DNA of 64,000 bases. Origin: an uncultured Hellea sp. GTDB lineage: Bacteria > Pseudomonadota > Alphaproteobacteria > Caulobacterales > Maricaulaceae. The translations under genes were made by a program, and so were the position numbers. The DNA is taken from NCBI GenBank assembly GCA_938007935.1, contig CALLMD010000004.1:86304-150303 (forward strand), in the 5' to 3' direction. This document shows, piece by piece, positions 48,401 to 53,663 of the stretch. The notes below the pieces were generated by a model. It had not been told where the DNA came from. It did not search any database and saw nothing but the letters and a program-made list of their open reading frames with translations. How positions within the stretch are numbered: position 1 is the first letter of the stretch; every line of letters begins with the position of its first letter.

Positions 48401-49609
48401 TAGGGCGGTCGAAGCATTAGAAAATGTCGTATATTGCCCCTCCGTCCAATCGACCGTTCCAGTCGTTGTGAAATTCGTAAAGGCTGCATTAGTTGTAAAC
48501 TGAGTTGTTGGGTCAACAGTACCATTATCAAGCACACGTTGGATAATGACATTAGGCTCCTCAAAACCGCCATCCAATACTAAATTATCACCTAATTGTT
48601 CAACAACGTCCAATATACCGTCATTATCGTCATCGACGTCGGCGCTATCATCCACACCGTCACCATCAGTATCAACCAGAAGACCAGCAAATGCTGTCAG
48701 AGCAAATACCTCGGCATCAATATCACCTGAGTTAATTTCCAGATTCCAGTCACCACCATGAATAGCTGCGCCTGTATCGTCATTAGACGCTGCAATATCC
48801 GCGCCTGTCGCTAGCGCAAGTGCATTGACTGCATCAATGTCATCCCCAAAATTACAGCCATAAATCAGGAAATCTGCATCAGCAGATAAAGCTTCACTGA
48901 TAATCGCAAATTCATCTGCATATTCGCCTGTAATAGACGCTTGATCGACAACTGACGAGCCAAGATTAAATTCCCCCGGGGCGCCGTGTGAGAGTATATG
49001 CACAGCGTCAATATCATCACGTGATGACAATATGTCTGCCATAATTTCAACGCCGTCTTGATCGGCCTCAATGACGATAACCTCTACATTTTCAGGTAAT
49101 TCATCTATTAAAGTTTGATAGTCTGTGACCGTGGCATCAACAAAAACTATTGTTGTTTCCACATCCGCGGATTCAATCGCGCTGACCATTTCTTGGACTG
49201 TCTGATTCAGATCAAGTCCGAAAGCAGGCAACGGACCATCACTAATTCGAGAAATTTCTATTTCTTTAGGACCCGTATCAAATGTTGGCGAAGGCATACG
49301 AGACTCTAGTTCTTTTACACCATTTTCAGATAGCTCTAGAACAAAATCTTCACGAACCTCGACCTCAAACAAACTGCTATATTGCTCAAGCCATTCATTC
49401 GTTCCCGCTGTATTGTCAAAAATTTCAGCCGTAGCGATGGCTGCATCATCCTGACCCATAGCGTCCATGGCCACTTCCGCTCCCGTAACAAAGCCGGCCG
49501 CATCCAAGAGAAGGCGAGGTTCAAGCGATATTAGCCCCAGCTTCTCTTTCGGAGAAAGGGGCGAGAGGGCTGTATTAAGAAGCGCAGCTTTTTTAGATTT
49601 ACGGGACAT
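36425..49609 (-). CDS. Giant LEPR-XLL surface protein with DUF4347-like domain and cadherin/Ig-like repeats (about 4,394 aa)
   Basis: Residues 29-38 read LEPRLLLDAA, the N-terminal LEPR-XLL motif of very large exported proteins; no Sec signal is seen. About 150-300 is a DUF4347-like domain with H208 (HILSHGAPGEF) and C252 (LIYGCNFG). About 310-1135 alternates Asp-rich thrombospondin-type-3 calcium repeats (DTDGDGVDD) with two beta-rich domains. About 1135-4196 holds some 17 putative-Ig (He_PIG-like) and 11 VCBS/cadherin-like modules. The last 200 residues are unique and end in a helical tail, with no RTX nonapeptides. GGAGGA five bases before the ATG at 49609 sets the start. The very acidic, Ca-binding repeats fit a cell-surface adhesin. 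TolC, HlyD and M50 genes next to it are the likely export partners. Confidence 0.88.
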   Translation of the reverse strand: MSRKSKKAALLNTALSPLSPKEKLGLISLEPRLLLDAAGFVTGAEVAMDAMGQDDAAIATAEIFDNTAGTNEWLEQYSSLFEVEVREDFVLELSENGVKELESRMPSPTFDTGPKEIEISRISDGPLPAFGLDLNQTVQEMVSAIESADVETTIVFVDATVTDYQTLIDELPENVEVIVIEADQDGVEIMADILSSRDDIDAVHILSHGAPGEFNLGSSVVDQASITGEYADEFAIISEALSADADFLIYGCNFGDDIDAVNALALATGADIAASNDDTGAAIHGGDWNLEINSGDIDAEVFALTAFAGLLVDTDGDGVDDSADVDDDNDGILDVVEQLGDNLVLDGGFEEPNVIIQRVLDNGTVDPTTQFTTNAAFTNFTTTGTVDWTEGQYTTFSNASTALSAWDGVQVVESPAGGGLAIFSVNGESVSSDLGGQLIDGAEYQFTAFVGILPVYDATGPNGTPVLNLATPEFGISGVGADSVTLGISDIYGSNIPSLSDFPTNAEVHNATPGTPLALDPIWQQVTFRFTYDASSPGIPQVFFRNNGGGSVITLDSLQVQQVNVTRDTDGDGIANHLDIDSDNDGITDNLEGQSTNGYIAPSGIANGITDINRDGLDDNYDTRGNALTSTSTAASLNEGQGLVPVNTDAAATSGSDVTPDYTDTDSDGDGASDNAENGLGQTEIANGTLSDASNDADGDGLFDQYETAIDGAINDGFDVNESIATGAAALVDRDRDAAGGVPLTEDVDFRDTEHNPDTDGDGVRDNVDVDDDNDGILDVDEQGDPPLLTRISSDVGPVNWPGDTNTTVTTDTSLIRRGTAFSRGGAGFVLADFTNSVPADEIVIDVVDMDRHRSGSNYTVTLVVTGDATTQDFQLQNPAPGITYDPVTGVVNIPSNLTTSNGSNVSVTFVSTSNASVDSVRVSFAGGRSQDLVAVVISGAERFLDTDNDGIKNHLDIDSDNDGITDNIEAQTTADYIAPSGSGMAITDVNNDGLDDNYDSRSVTNGGAGLTAASSAATAAEAIIDPVNTDENATTPDTTPDYLDTDSDNDGIDDAAEAGHGEELIANGTLSNAANDVDGDGLFDVFDLAIDGDANDGYVVNEGISPLDGTLSDVGGDASIGTATPLINDLDYRDPNDAPVAQDDEDITTADTTLAGNVFFNNNNGIDSDPDGDDISVIIGGDITAVGSQITLASGAFLTLNADGTYIYDPNGVYDNLTQGQSGTDSFTYVITDPSGETSTASVTITVLGVNDDPIAVDDMLTGNEDTISSLNLFDANSTLIDSDPDGDAFTVTRVLSGNNVTLLDGLANGTGVASAVTGSNGGLFTVAANGTASFDPNGEFDDLAVGETRITEIVYQIDDGNGGTDTAVVTYTVTGVNANIIPVIPGDPNTPADRTDFIPPQTGEDGEAVTSLDLSTFFSDPDTNDSVSFTLDVADLPSGLTFDGTTISGTPDADASQGGVGGVYAIDVTVTDSNGDTFVTTVEYTITNAAPIAQDDVNTASEDGTVSGNVITGSDNDPDGDDLTVSEVDGDAANIGQPVAGSNGGLFTIAADGSYTFDANGEFEALDVGETATTTITYQISDGEGGFDSATVTITVEGANDAPIIINPNDPANPPSDPNMIIPAQSGHDSSALMDLDVSPFFNDVDGEDLTFSSPDIPSWMSIDPVTGVITGTPPADASQGGVNSDGEYVVTIVATDPDGETVQTQVTYTIANPIPVVDTPVGPIEAVDAEEILIPTMFSDPDGDDLTYSVSGLPTGLMIDPNTGEITGTIDNSASQGGPNSDGVYTITVTADDGEGGTETDTFTLTVTNPAPDAVDDAYMGDEDTVFTGNVVTASDSDPDGDALIVSEVDGVAGNIGMAVAGTDGGLFTIDANGDISFDPNGEFEDLDVGETATTTITYQVSDGEGGFDTASVTMTIQGVNDAPIVTGTLTPQTGVDGAALFPFDASTAFEDVDGESLSYSSPDMPSWMSINPVTGEITGTPPADASQGGPNSDGVYTVTVVGTDPDGEAVSTTVTYTFTNPAPVVDTAIGPQTALDGETVTIPSMISDPDGDTLTYSATDLPAGLSIDPDTGEITGTLDNSASQGGPNNDGIHVITVIADDGEGGTITDVFVLTVTNPAPDAVDDAFTGDEDTIFSGNVITASDSDPDVDTLFVSEVDGVAGNVGMVVTGTDGGLFTIDANGDISFDSNGEFEGLDVGETATTTITYEVSDGEDGFDTATVTMTIQGVNDAPVVTGTLTPQTGVDGAALLPFDASTAFEDVDGETLAFTSPDIPSWMTINPATGEITGTPPADASQGGPNSDGVYTVTVVGTDPDGEAVSTTVTYTFTNPAPVVDTAIGPQAAVDGETVSIPSMISDPDGDTLTYSATDLPAGLSIDPATGEITGELDSSASQGGPNSDGVYTITITADDGEGGSITDTFDLTVTNPAPIAQDDVATTSEDTPVITGSVFADNGGGVDADPDGDTIIVSEVSGDPALIGQAVAGDMGGLFTINADGSYSFETNGDFEGLDVGETVSTTITYQISDGEGGFDTATLEIEVTGENDAPVLIDPNDPNNPNPVIPAQTGDDSFALTAFDVSDYFVDPDGELNLYNIENAPSWMTIDNFTGVITGTPPLDASQGGPNGDGVYPITIVVTDFDGTETRVVMDYVISNPAPIAMDDNLVAAEDGPGISGNLISDDNGNGVDNDPDGDTLFVAEVNGNSADVGVPIAGSTGGVFTVNADGSYSFDPNGDFEDLDVGETRMTTITYLVSDGEGGTDLAKVTVTIDGANDAPIVIDPITGLPPVDPNAIIPAQSGDDSASLMPLDVTPYFTDVDVETLSFSSPDMPVWMMIDPVTGEITGTPPADASQGGPNSDGVYDVTIVASDPDGETVSTVVSYTIVNPPPIAELDAETTDEDTALSDSVFLNNGFGADTDPDGDVLTVTEVNGMPITSGDVITLPSGALLTMNADGSYDYDPNGQFEYLGANEGAVNSFTYQVSDGEGGFDTATVSITVIGVNDAPIPVDPTQPVAPVDPNYPVDPSDPRVPPLDPLNYIPAQSGTDDVPSTPLDLTPYFGDPDSSDSVTLSLDPSELPPGLSFDGTTISGTPDNSASQGGPNGDGVYVIAVTATDTNGATFTTYVTYDFTNPAPVVDTPIGPIAAEDAQTVSIPSMISDPDGDELAYTATGLPAGLMIDPVTGEITGEIDNSASTGGPNSDGVYTVTVTADDGEGGTVTDTFELTVTNPAPTAADDMAMATEDAPVTGNVITGSDVDPDGDDLTVSEVNGDPALVGQPVAGDMGGLFTINPDGSYTFDPNGDFEGLDVGETAVTTVTYQISDGEGGFDTATVEITVEGVNDAPVVVDPNNPGTPPADPSDIVPVQTGDDSTALTPLDMSPYFTDVDVEPLSFSSPDMPAWMMIDPVTGEITGTPPLDASQGGPNGDGVYEVTIVATDPDGETVETVVTFEITNPAPVVDTPIGPIAAEDAQTVSIPSMISDPDGDDLSYTASGLPSGLTIDPVTGEITGEIDNSASTGGLNGDGVYTVAVTADDGEGGTVTDTFELTVTNPAPVVDTPIGPIAAEDAQTISIPSMISDPDGDELAYTASGLPSGLSFDSVTGEITGEIDNSASTGGPNGDGVYTVTVTADDGEGGAVTDTFELTVTNPAPIAENDNYSTPEDTPLSVNFLDNDSDPDGDDLVIDSVALADGTIVPVGVATDIPQGSLTVNADGSVLFEPRLDYFGPLTFGYTLSDGEGGIDVATVTIDVTPVNDAPIPVDPTQPVISGENPHVPTDPEDPRDLPFDPENYIPVQTGNDGEPVDVLDLTSFFGDPDPMEVLTISLDTSELPSGLSFDPATGVISGTPDANASLGGDPNNPGTYVIAVTVTDPNGETFTTNLTYVVENPAPIASDDGPLEVAEDTPTVLDLVGNDTDPDGDDIVITEINGRPVTIGEPVTLPSGAILTLNPDGTVDYEPVENYNGPDSFTYTISDGEGGTDIAEVTLNVTPVNDAPVLVPLDESVKVGEDDPLSTVLLPQSNTDGDLITPVDISPGFADIDDTVLTYTAQGLPPGLTLNPETGLIQGTLPTGASLDGPYTVTITATDSEGGFVSTEFLWTVDNLPPVIDPVTVPTPVIGENVMIDVGRLTNDPDGDVVIQYSADGLPAGLTIDPDTGVISGVPTVAQADPYVIVITADDGQGGVTSTEISLQVNDDGFVGVVDTPQPSIFEGGVDPYEFLEDKPVELQKYFRERALESRDGHGRMFGDRDFKGGMVTSQIPGYEAGYLVVEAVAYEHNINVQMTSTLEALEDAQVQRWDVTLANGEALPNWAEYVPGANFMEITRPLDQETIELRIRALLDNGQTAITTTQINLNTGAVTELSQIITQAQTLGDQLALETQKLASGSADLLKALAS
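38670..39251 (-). repeat. Tandem 291-bp (97-residue) repeats inside the giant gene
   Basis: Two adjacent 291-base units (38670-38960 and 38961-39251) are nearly identical and encode successive VVDTPIGPIAAEDAQ-type modules. A further similar copy begins near 39926. High DNA identity between modules points to recent duplication or gene conversion. Confidence 0.75.
42324..44177 (-). repeat. Two tandem 927-bp (309-residue) higher-order repeats inside the giant gene
   Basis: The same anchor sequence returns at 42324, 43251 and 44178, exactly 927 bases apart. Each unit encodes one VCBS-like and two putative-Ig modules. The copies differ by scattered substitutions only; the third unit beyond 44178 is more diverged and slightly longer. 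Confidence 0.75.
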
Positions 49610-49767
49610 ATATTCCTCCAGCACGGCCTGATTTTTGGCCAATCGATTACGGTCACGAGCAAGGCCCGTTTTTTAAGTTTCAGTTCAGAGACTGGAGGAG
49701 GTTTGAACGCCGATTATGATAGCCACCCGGCTATCCACGGAACTCAAAGCTCATCAGTCTGCTTGGT
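49610..49767 (-). promoter_or_regulatory. 158-base leader of the giant gene
   Basis: Between the TolC-like stop and the giant-gene start lie GATAGCCGGGTGGCTATC (a hairpin with arms ATAGCC/GGCTAT) and a second potential stem, GGCC-AAAAATCA-GGCC, just before the ribosome site. No T-run makes it a clear terminator. The giant gene could be read through from the TolC-like gene or have its own promoter here. Confidence 0.35.
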
Positions 49768-51252
49768 TTATTTTGCGGCCATCCGGCTGCGGGTCGTCCA
49801 AAGTGTTTCCAGACTTTTGGCAATTGTGGTGACATCTTCATCACCGCGAATATCGACCCCATAAGGATCATATCCCATGGCTGTATAAATATGCGCTGAG
49901 GCCTCTTGCATTTCGGCATGAGCTGCATCTCTTCGGGCTTCAGAGATAATGGCGTTCATTCTCTCGCGTACAAGTGTTTGGCGCGATGCAGAACTTGCCT
50001 TAGACAAAGCTTCGACCTGTCCCAGAATATTACTCTGGACTTCTGCGCCAACCTCAGCCGTCAGATATTCTTCCATAAGGCTTTCATATCGCGCGCGCGA
50101 AACACCAACTTGGGTCATCACCGCCATGGCCGCGGCCATTGCTTTTTGCTCTTCAAGTAAAGCGCGTGATTTTGCTTTGCGTTTGCGTTTCTTGACAGTG
50201 AAGACCTTTAAGAGGTTCCAACTGGCACGCGCGCCATAATCGGCCCAATTTTGATTATAAAGAAAATCATTTGAACTCATATCAAGTCCAGCAAACCCTT
50301 CCAGTGATGGCAGGGCCTCCAGGACAGCCTTTTTCATTTCTTTTTCGCCGATACGTCTCGCGTAAATCGTTTCACGCACTTCGGGACGTTGACGCAGAGC
50401 CACATCAATCATGTCGCTATAATTCATTGATAAACGCGCAGGATTAGTCTTACGAGATGGCATCTGTAGCGTGAATTTTTGATCAGGGGCTAATCCCATC
50501 AGGGCAGCAAGTTCCATTTTAGCCAATTTCAAATCTCTTGACATACGCTGTGCTTGACCTTGAATGTCATTTAACTCACGCTGATAAGATAAAGCTGGCA
50601 TAGGGGCGGTTCTACGAGAGGCATAAAGCGTACGCGATTCGCTAAAGGCTTGCTTTACATCCCCTTCTAAAGCCGAAAGACGATTATTAAGTGTCTCGGA
50701 AGATACGGCTCTCCAATAAGCGCGGTGCACATCTTCCATAATCTGAATAACCGCTTTACGGCGACGTTCTTCATAGATCATGGCGTCATCAGCCAGTTGC
50801 TCGCTGCGAATTTTTGACAATCCGAAATCGAGAATATTCCAACTTGCAGACAGATCGCTTGTCCAAACATTACGTTCTGTTGACGTTGATGGCTCCAAGG
50901 ATTGACGACCAGACAATAGGGATAAGCTTGACGCACCCGCATCATTATTACGTCCGTAATAACCACCATTGGCAACAACCTTTGGCAGCATGTCATAACG
51001 GGAAACATCATGATCGGCTTTTGATAAATCCAGCTCCATCATCGATACGCGATGATCAAGATTATATTTTAACGCCCTCGCCATCGCTTCATATAAAGAG
51101 ATAGATTGCACCACGGGTTCCTGCTGGGCAGTAATAGCCGAGCGCATCGCTGTGGCCTGCGTAACGGCATCATTTTCAGTAATTGCCGAGGGTAGCGTGG
51201 TACAGCCAATAAGGCTCATCCCCAATGCTGTAGTCATTAATAAGTGTCTCAT
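49768..51252 (-). CDS. TolC-family outer-membrane efflux/secretion lipoprotein
   Basis: A 494-residue protein with signal peptide and lipobox (MSLIGC, Cys about residue 17), so it is lipidated like NodT/OprM-type channels. Two homologous halves of long amphipathic helices fit the TolC fold (ISLYEAMARALKYNLDHRVSMMELDLSKADHDVSRYDMLPKV; MIDVALRQRPEVRETIYARRIGEKEMKKAVLEALPSLEG). It would form the outer-membrane tunnel for export. It lies directly upstream of the giant gene on the same strand and diverges from the two HlyD-type adaptor genes, so its cargo is most likely the giant protein. Confidence 0.88.
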   Translation of the reverse strand: MRHLLMTTALGMSLIGCTTLPSAITENDAVTQATAMRSAITAQQEPVVQSISLYEAMARALKYNLDHRVSMMELDLSKADHDVSRYDMLPKVVANGGYYGRNNDAGASSLSLLSGRQSLEPSTSTERNVWTSDLSASWNILDFGLSKIRSEQLADDAMIYEERRRKAVIQIMEDVHRAYWRAVSSETLNNRLSALEGDVKQAFSESRTLYASRRTAPMPALSYQRELNDIQGQAQRMSRDLKLAKMELAALMGLAPDQKFTLQMPSRKTNPARLSMNYSDMIDVALRQRPEVRETIYARRIGEKEMKKAVLEALPSLEGFAGLDMSSNDFLYNQNWADYGARASWNLLKVFTVKKRKRKAKSRALLEEQKAMAAAMAVMTQVGVSRARYESLMEEYLTAEVGAEVQSNILGQVEALSKASSASRQTLVRERMNAIISEARRDAAHAEMQEASAHIYTAMGYDPYGVDIRGDEDVTTIAKSLETLWTTRSRMAAK

Positions 51253-51518
51253 TGACGCCTCTCCATTTTTCTATTTTAAATTGTTTATAAGGAAAGGATG
51301 TGAAGGTTGATTTAAAATACACGGTTAAGTTGCTTTAACCTTTTGGATTATTTTTATTAATTAAAACATGTATTTAAATATAACATAAAGTAGAAAATAC
51401 TGCCTATATATAGTGTATGAAAAATTATACCTAATATTTTCTCTTTTAAATTGTGTTTTTAAAGCTTCTTTAAAGCAATAATGCTATTTATAATTGTAAG
51501 TTAAAAATAGAGGGCATT
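51253..51518. promoter_or_regulatory. AT-rich divergent promoter region of the export genes
   Basis: This 266-base spacer is very AT-rich and without a gene. It holds the palindrome GGTTAAGTTGCTTTAACC (51323-51340), several TTAA/TTTAAA elements and TATATA runs. It should contain the promoters of the TolC/giant-gene transcript and of the HlyD-HlyD-M50 transcript. The low GC suits a site for a nucleoid protein such as a MucR- or H-NS-like silencer, which is an inference. Confidence 0.45.
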
Positions 51519-52286
51519 ATGTTTAAATCCACCATTACAAGTCTCGTCTTCACGGGGTTGTTAATAGCTACGCCCAGCTGGGCCGAGGATATCAACACTG
51601 ATCTACCTGTTAGCAAAATCCAAGAGACACAACAGGCACGTGGTGTTTTACAAGCTGGACAAACTGCTGAAATCGCCGCTGGTATGTCTGGCCGATTATT
51701 GCGCGCAAATTTTAAGCCAGGTCAGTCTTTTAAATCAGCTGCCCTCCTCGCGCGTTTTGATTGCACACGGCAAAAAGCTGAACGGGCCGCACTTGAGCAA
51801 GCCCATCAAACGCTCTCAGCTAAATATGATAATGTTTCTGAACTCTTCGACCTTGGCGCGTCAGGTCAACTCGATGTCACCATTGCTCGCTCCGAAATGC
51901 AGCAAGCGGCTGCCGAACGCGACGCCGTCGATGCAAAGCTGAAAGACTGTTCAGTTTATGCCCCCTATGCAGGCTATGTTATTGAACGCCACGTTTCAGC
52001 GTTTGAAACCCCCCAAGTCGGCCAACCGCTTTATTCTATACAGCGCCATGGCAGCCTAGAACTATCGATCATTGCGCCGTCCAAATGGATGCGCTGGATG
52101 AAAGTTGGAAAAAAATTCGACTTTACGGTCGATGAAACAGGCGAAACCTTCAAAGCGAGTATTATTCGCACAGGCGCTTCGGTAGACCCCGTTAGCCAAA
52201 CTATTGAGCTCACGGCCAAACCTACCGTTCGCACAAAGTCGCTTGCTGGCATGAGCGGCATTGCCGACTTTGGAACAGGTTCATGA
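51519..52286 (+). CDS. Periplasmic adaptor protein 1 (HlyD/RND-adaptor type)
   Basis: A 255-residue exported protein with signal peptide (FTGLLIATPSWA). The first lipoyl half (AGQTAEIAAGMSGRLLRANFKPGQSFKSAALLARFDC) is followed by a short coiled hairpin (KAERAALEQAHQTLSAKYDNVSELFD...QQAAAERDAVDAKLKDC), the second half (SVYAPYAGYVIERHVSAFETPQVGQPLYSI) and a beta barrel. It bridges inner-membrane and outer-membrane parts of an export tunnel. It is short for the family and has two cysteines placed to clamp the hairpin base. The next gene overlaps by ATGA. There is no RND pump gene behind it. Confidence 0.83.
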   Translation: MFKSTITSLVFTGLLIATPSWAEDINTDLPVSKIQETQQARGVLQAGQTAEIAAGMSGRLLRANFKPGQSFKSAALLARFDCTRQKAERAALEQAHQTLSAKYDNVSELFDLGASGQLDVTIARSEMQQAAAERDAVDAKLKDCSVYAPYAGYVIERHVSAFETPQVGQPLYSIQRHGSLELSIIAPSKWMRWMKVGKKFDFTVDETGETFKASIIRTGASVDPVSQTIELTAKPTVRTKSLAGMSGIADFGTGS

Positions 52287-53659
52287 GCGCACCCCTAAAA
52301 ATTACGGGGCAGCAGATAAAAGAAACGCGGACCCGAAAATCAGCCCCCTCACCGCTAGAAGTCCTAGTCGCAATTGAAGGCGAAGCCCTAAATGCAAAAG
52401 ACCACTTGTCTTTAAAGCATATTGCGGTGAATCGTTCGCGGTCTCTTATCAAAGTAGGCCATATAATCTGGGTCAACCGTAAAGGACACTCTATTACGCT
52501 TGATGCGATATCCTCACAAGCTCAGATCGATAAAACAACGCCCTTTGCGCAGTGGATGACAACAGAGTTATCAAAACGTGCGCGCCGCGGTGAATTGGAC
52601 GCGCACCATGATTGGCAATTTCAAAGCCTGCGTGAAGATGATGCTTTTGCTTATCCCTTTTCACACGCCTATTATGCGCCATTTTCACCGCACCCAGAGG
52701 CGGGTGGTCTTCTCTTTACACGTGACACTGAATTCAAAGAGACAGAACTTCCGCAAATCAAGCGCATTGCTCAAATTTTTGGCGTCGCCTCAGCCGCAAT
52801 GGGCCGAAAAAAACGCGCCCGCATGAGCCTAAAGAAACGCAGCTATTTTTACGGCACGATTTTCCTTCTCGGGCTTGCTTCGTTAATTCCGGTGCCCATG
52901 ACGACCTTAGCCCCAGCTGAAGTTGTCGCTCAAACACCTTATATTATCACAGCCCCGATTGACGGCGTGGTCGAGTCTATTCTTGTTCCTCCAAATACAG
53001 AAGTCAGCGCGAATACACCCTTACTCCAGCTCGTCGATACAACCTACCGAAATGAATATCTGCTCGCTGGGCAAGAGCAAAGCGTGGCAGAGGCTAAGCT
53101 TAGGCAAACATCGCTGACCTCATTCATTGATAATAAAGCCAAGCGTGAAATCGCTGTCGCCCGCGCGGAAAAAGCTATGGCAGGCGCGCGGCAAGATTAT
53201 GCACGTGACCGCCTCTCAAAAACAACCGTCACAACTCCCATTGCTGGGCTGGCCATCTATTCCGATCCAACGGATTGGGCGGGCCGGCCTGTCGCAACCG
53301 GCGAAGCGATTATTAAGATCGCTGATCCTTCACGTGTACTGCTTCGCATAGATGCCCCACTCGCCATTGGCGATTCTTTGCAAAGCGGTGCACGTGTTCG
53401 CATGTTTATGGATAGTGACCCTCTCAAGCCGATTGAGGCCGAGGTTACCACCGCTAGCTATTACGCGCAGCCAACGCCCGATGGGCACATGGCTTATGAA
53501 GCCTTTGCAGCCCTAACCCCTACAAATACTGACGGGTCTTCTGATATTCCCCGAATTGGGACGCGGGGCGTGGCTAAAATATATGGCGGGACCGCGCCGC
53601 TGGGATTTTGGCTCTTAAGACGCCCGATAACCATAGCGCGTCAGTTCTTAGGCCTCTAA
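52283..53659 (+). CDS. Periplasmic adaptor protein 2 (HlyD family) with N-terminal cytoplasmic GAF-like domain
   Basis: A 458-residue protein. Residues 1-175 lack a signal peptide and have an alternating pattern that could be a GAF-like sensor domain (LEVLVAIEGEALNAKDHLSLKHIAVNRSRSLIKVGHIIWVNRKG). A single membrane helix (about 188-205, YGTIFLLGLASLIPVP) puts the rest in the periplasm. There PYIITAPIDGVVESILVPPNTEVSANTPLLQLVD and VTTPIAGLAIYSDPTDWAGRPVATGEAIIKIAD form the split lipoyl domain, with a hairpin between. Overlap with the first adaptor and a four-base gap to the M50 gene show one operon. The GAF assignment is tentative. Confidence 0.8.
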   Translation: MSAPLKITGQQIKETRTRKSAPSPLEVLVAIEGEALNAKDHLSLKHIAVNRSRSLIKVGHIIWVNRKGHSITLDAISSQAQIDKTTPFAQWMTTELSKRARRGELDAHHDWQFQSLREDDAFAYPFSHAYYAPFSPHPEAGGLLFTRDTEFKETELPQIKRIAQIFGVASAAMGRKKRARMSLKKRSYFYGTIFLLGLASLIPVPMTTLAPAEVVAQTPYIITAPIDGVVESILVPPNTEVSANTPLLQLVDTTYRNEYLLAGQEQSVAEAKLRQTSLTSFIDNKAKREIAVARAEKAMAGARQDYARDRLSKTTVTTPIAGLAIYSDPTDWAGRPVATGEAIIKIADPSRVLLRIDAPLAIGDSLQSGARVRMFMDSDPLKPIEAEVTTASYYAQPTPDGHMAYEAFAALTPTNTDGSSDIPRIGTRGVAKIYGGTAPLGFWLLRRPITIARQFLGL

Positions 53660-53663
53660 AGCC

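Noticed and set aside
37200..49500. Many plus-strand reading frames of 60-160 codons opposite the giant gene
   Set aside because: They follow the repeat period of the giant gene, have skewed Ser/Thr/Pro composition and no ribosome sites, so they are shadows.
36425..49609. RTX toxin or classical type 1 secretion adhesin
   Set aside because: No GGxGxDxLx nonapeptide repeats and no C-terminal RTX block are visible, and no ABC/membrane-fusion pair of HlyB/HlyD type is linked.
51323..51340. CtrA box in the palindrome upstream of the adaptor genes
   Set aside because: The two TTAA elements are six bases apart, not seven, so the spacing does not fit.
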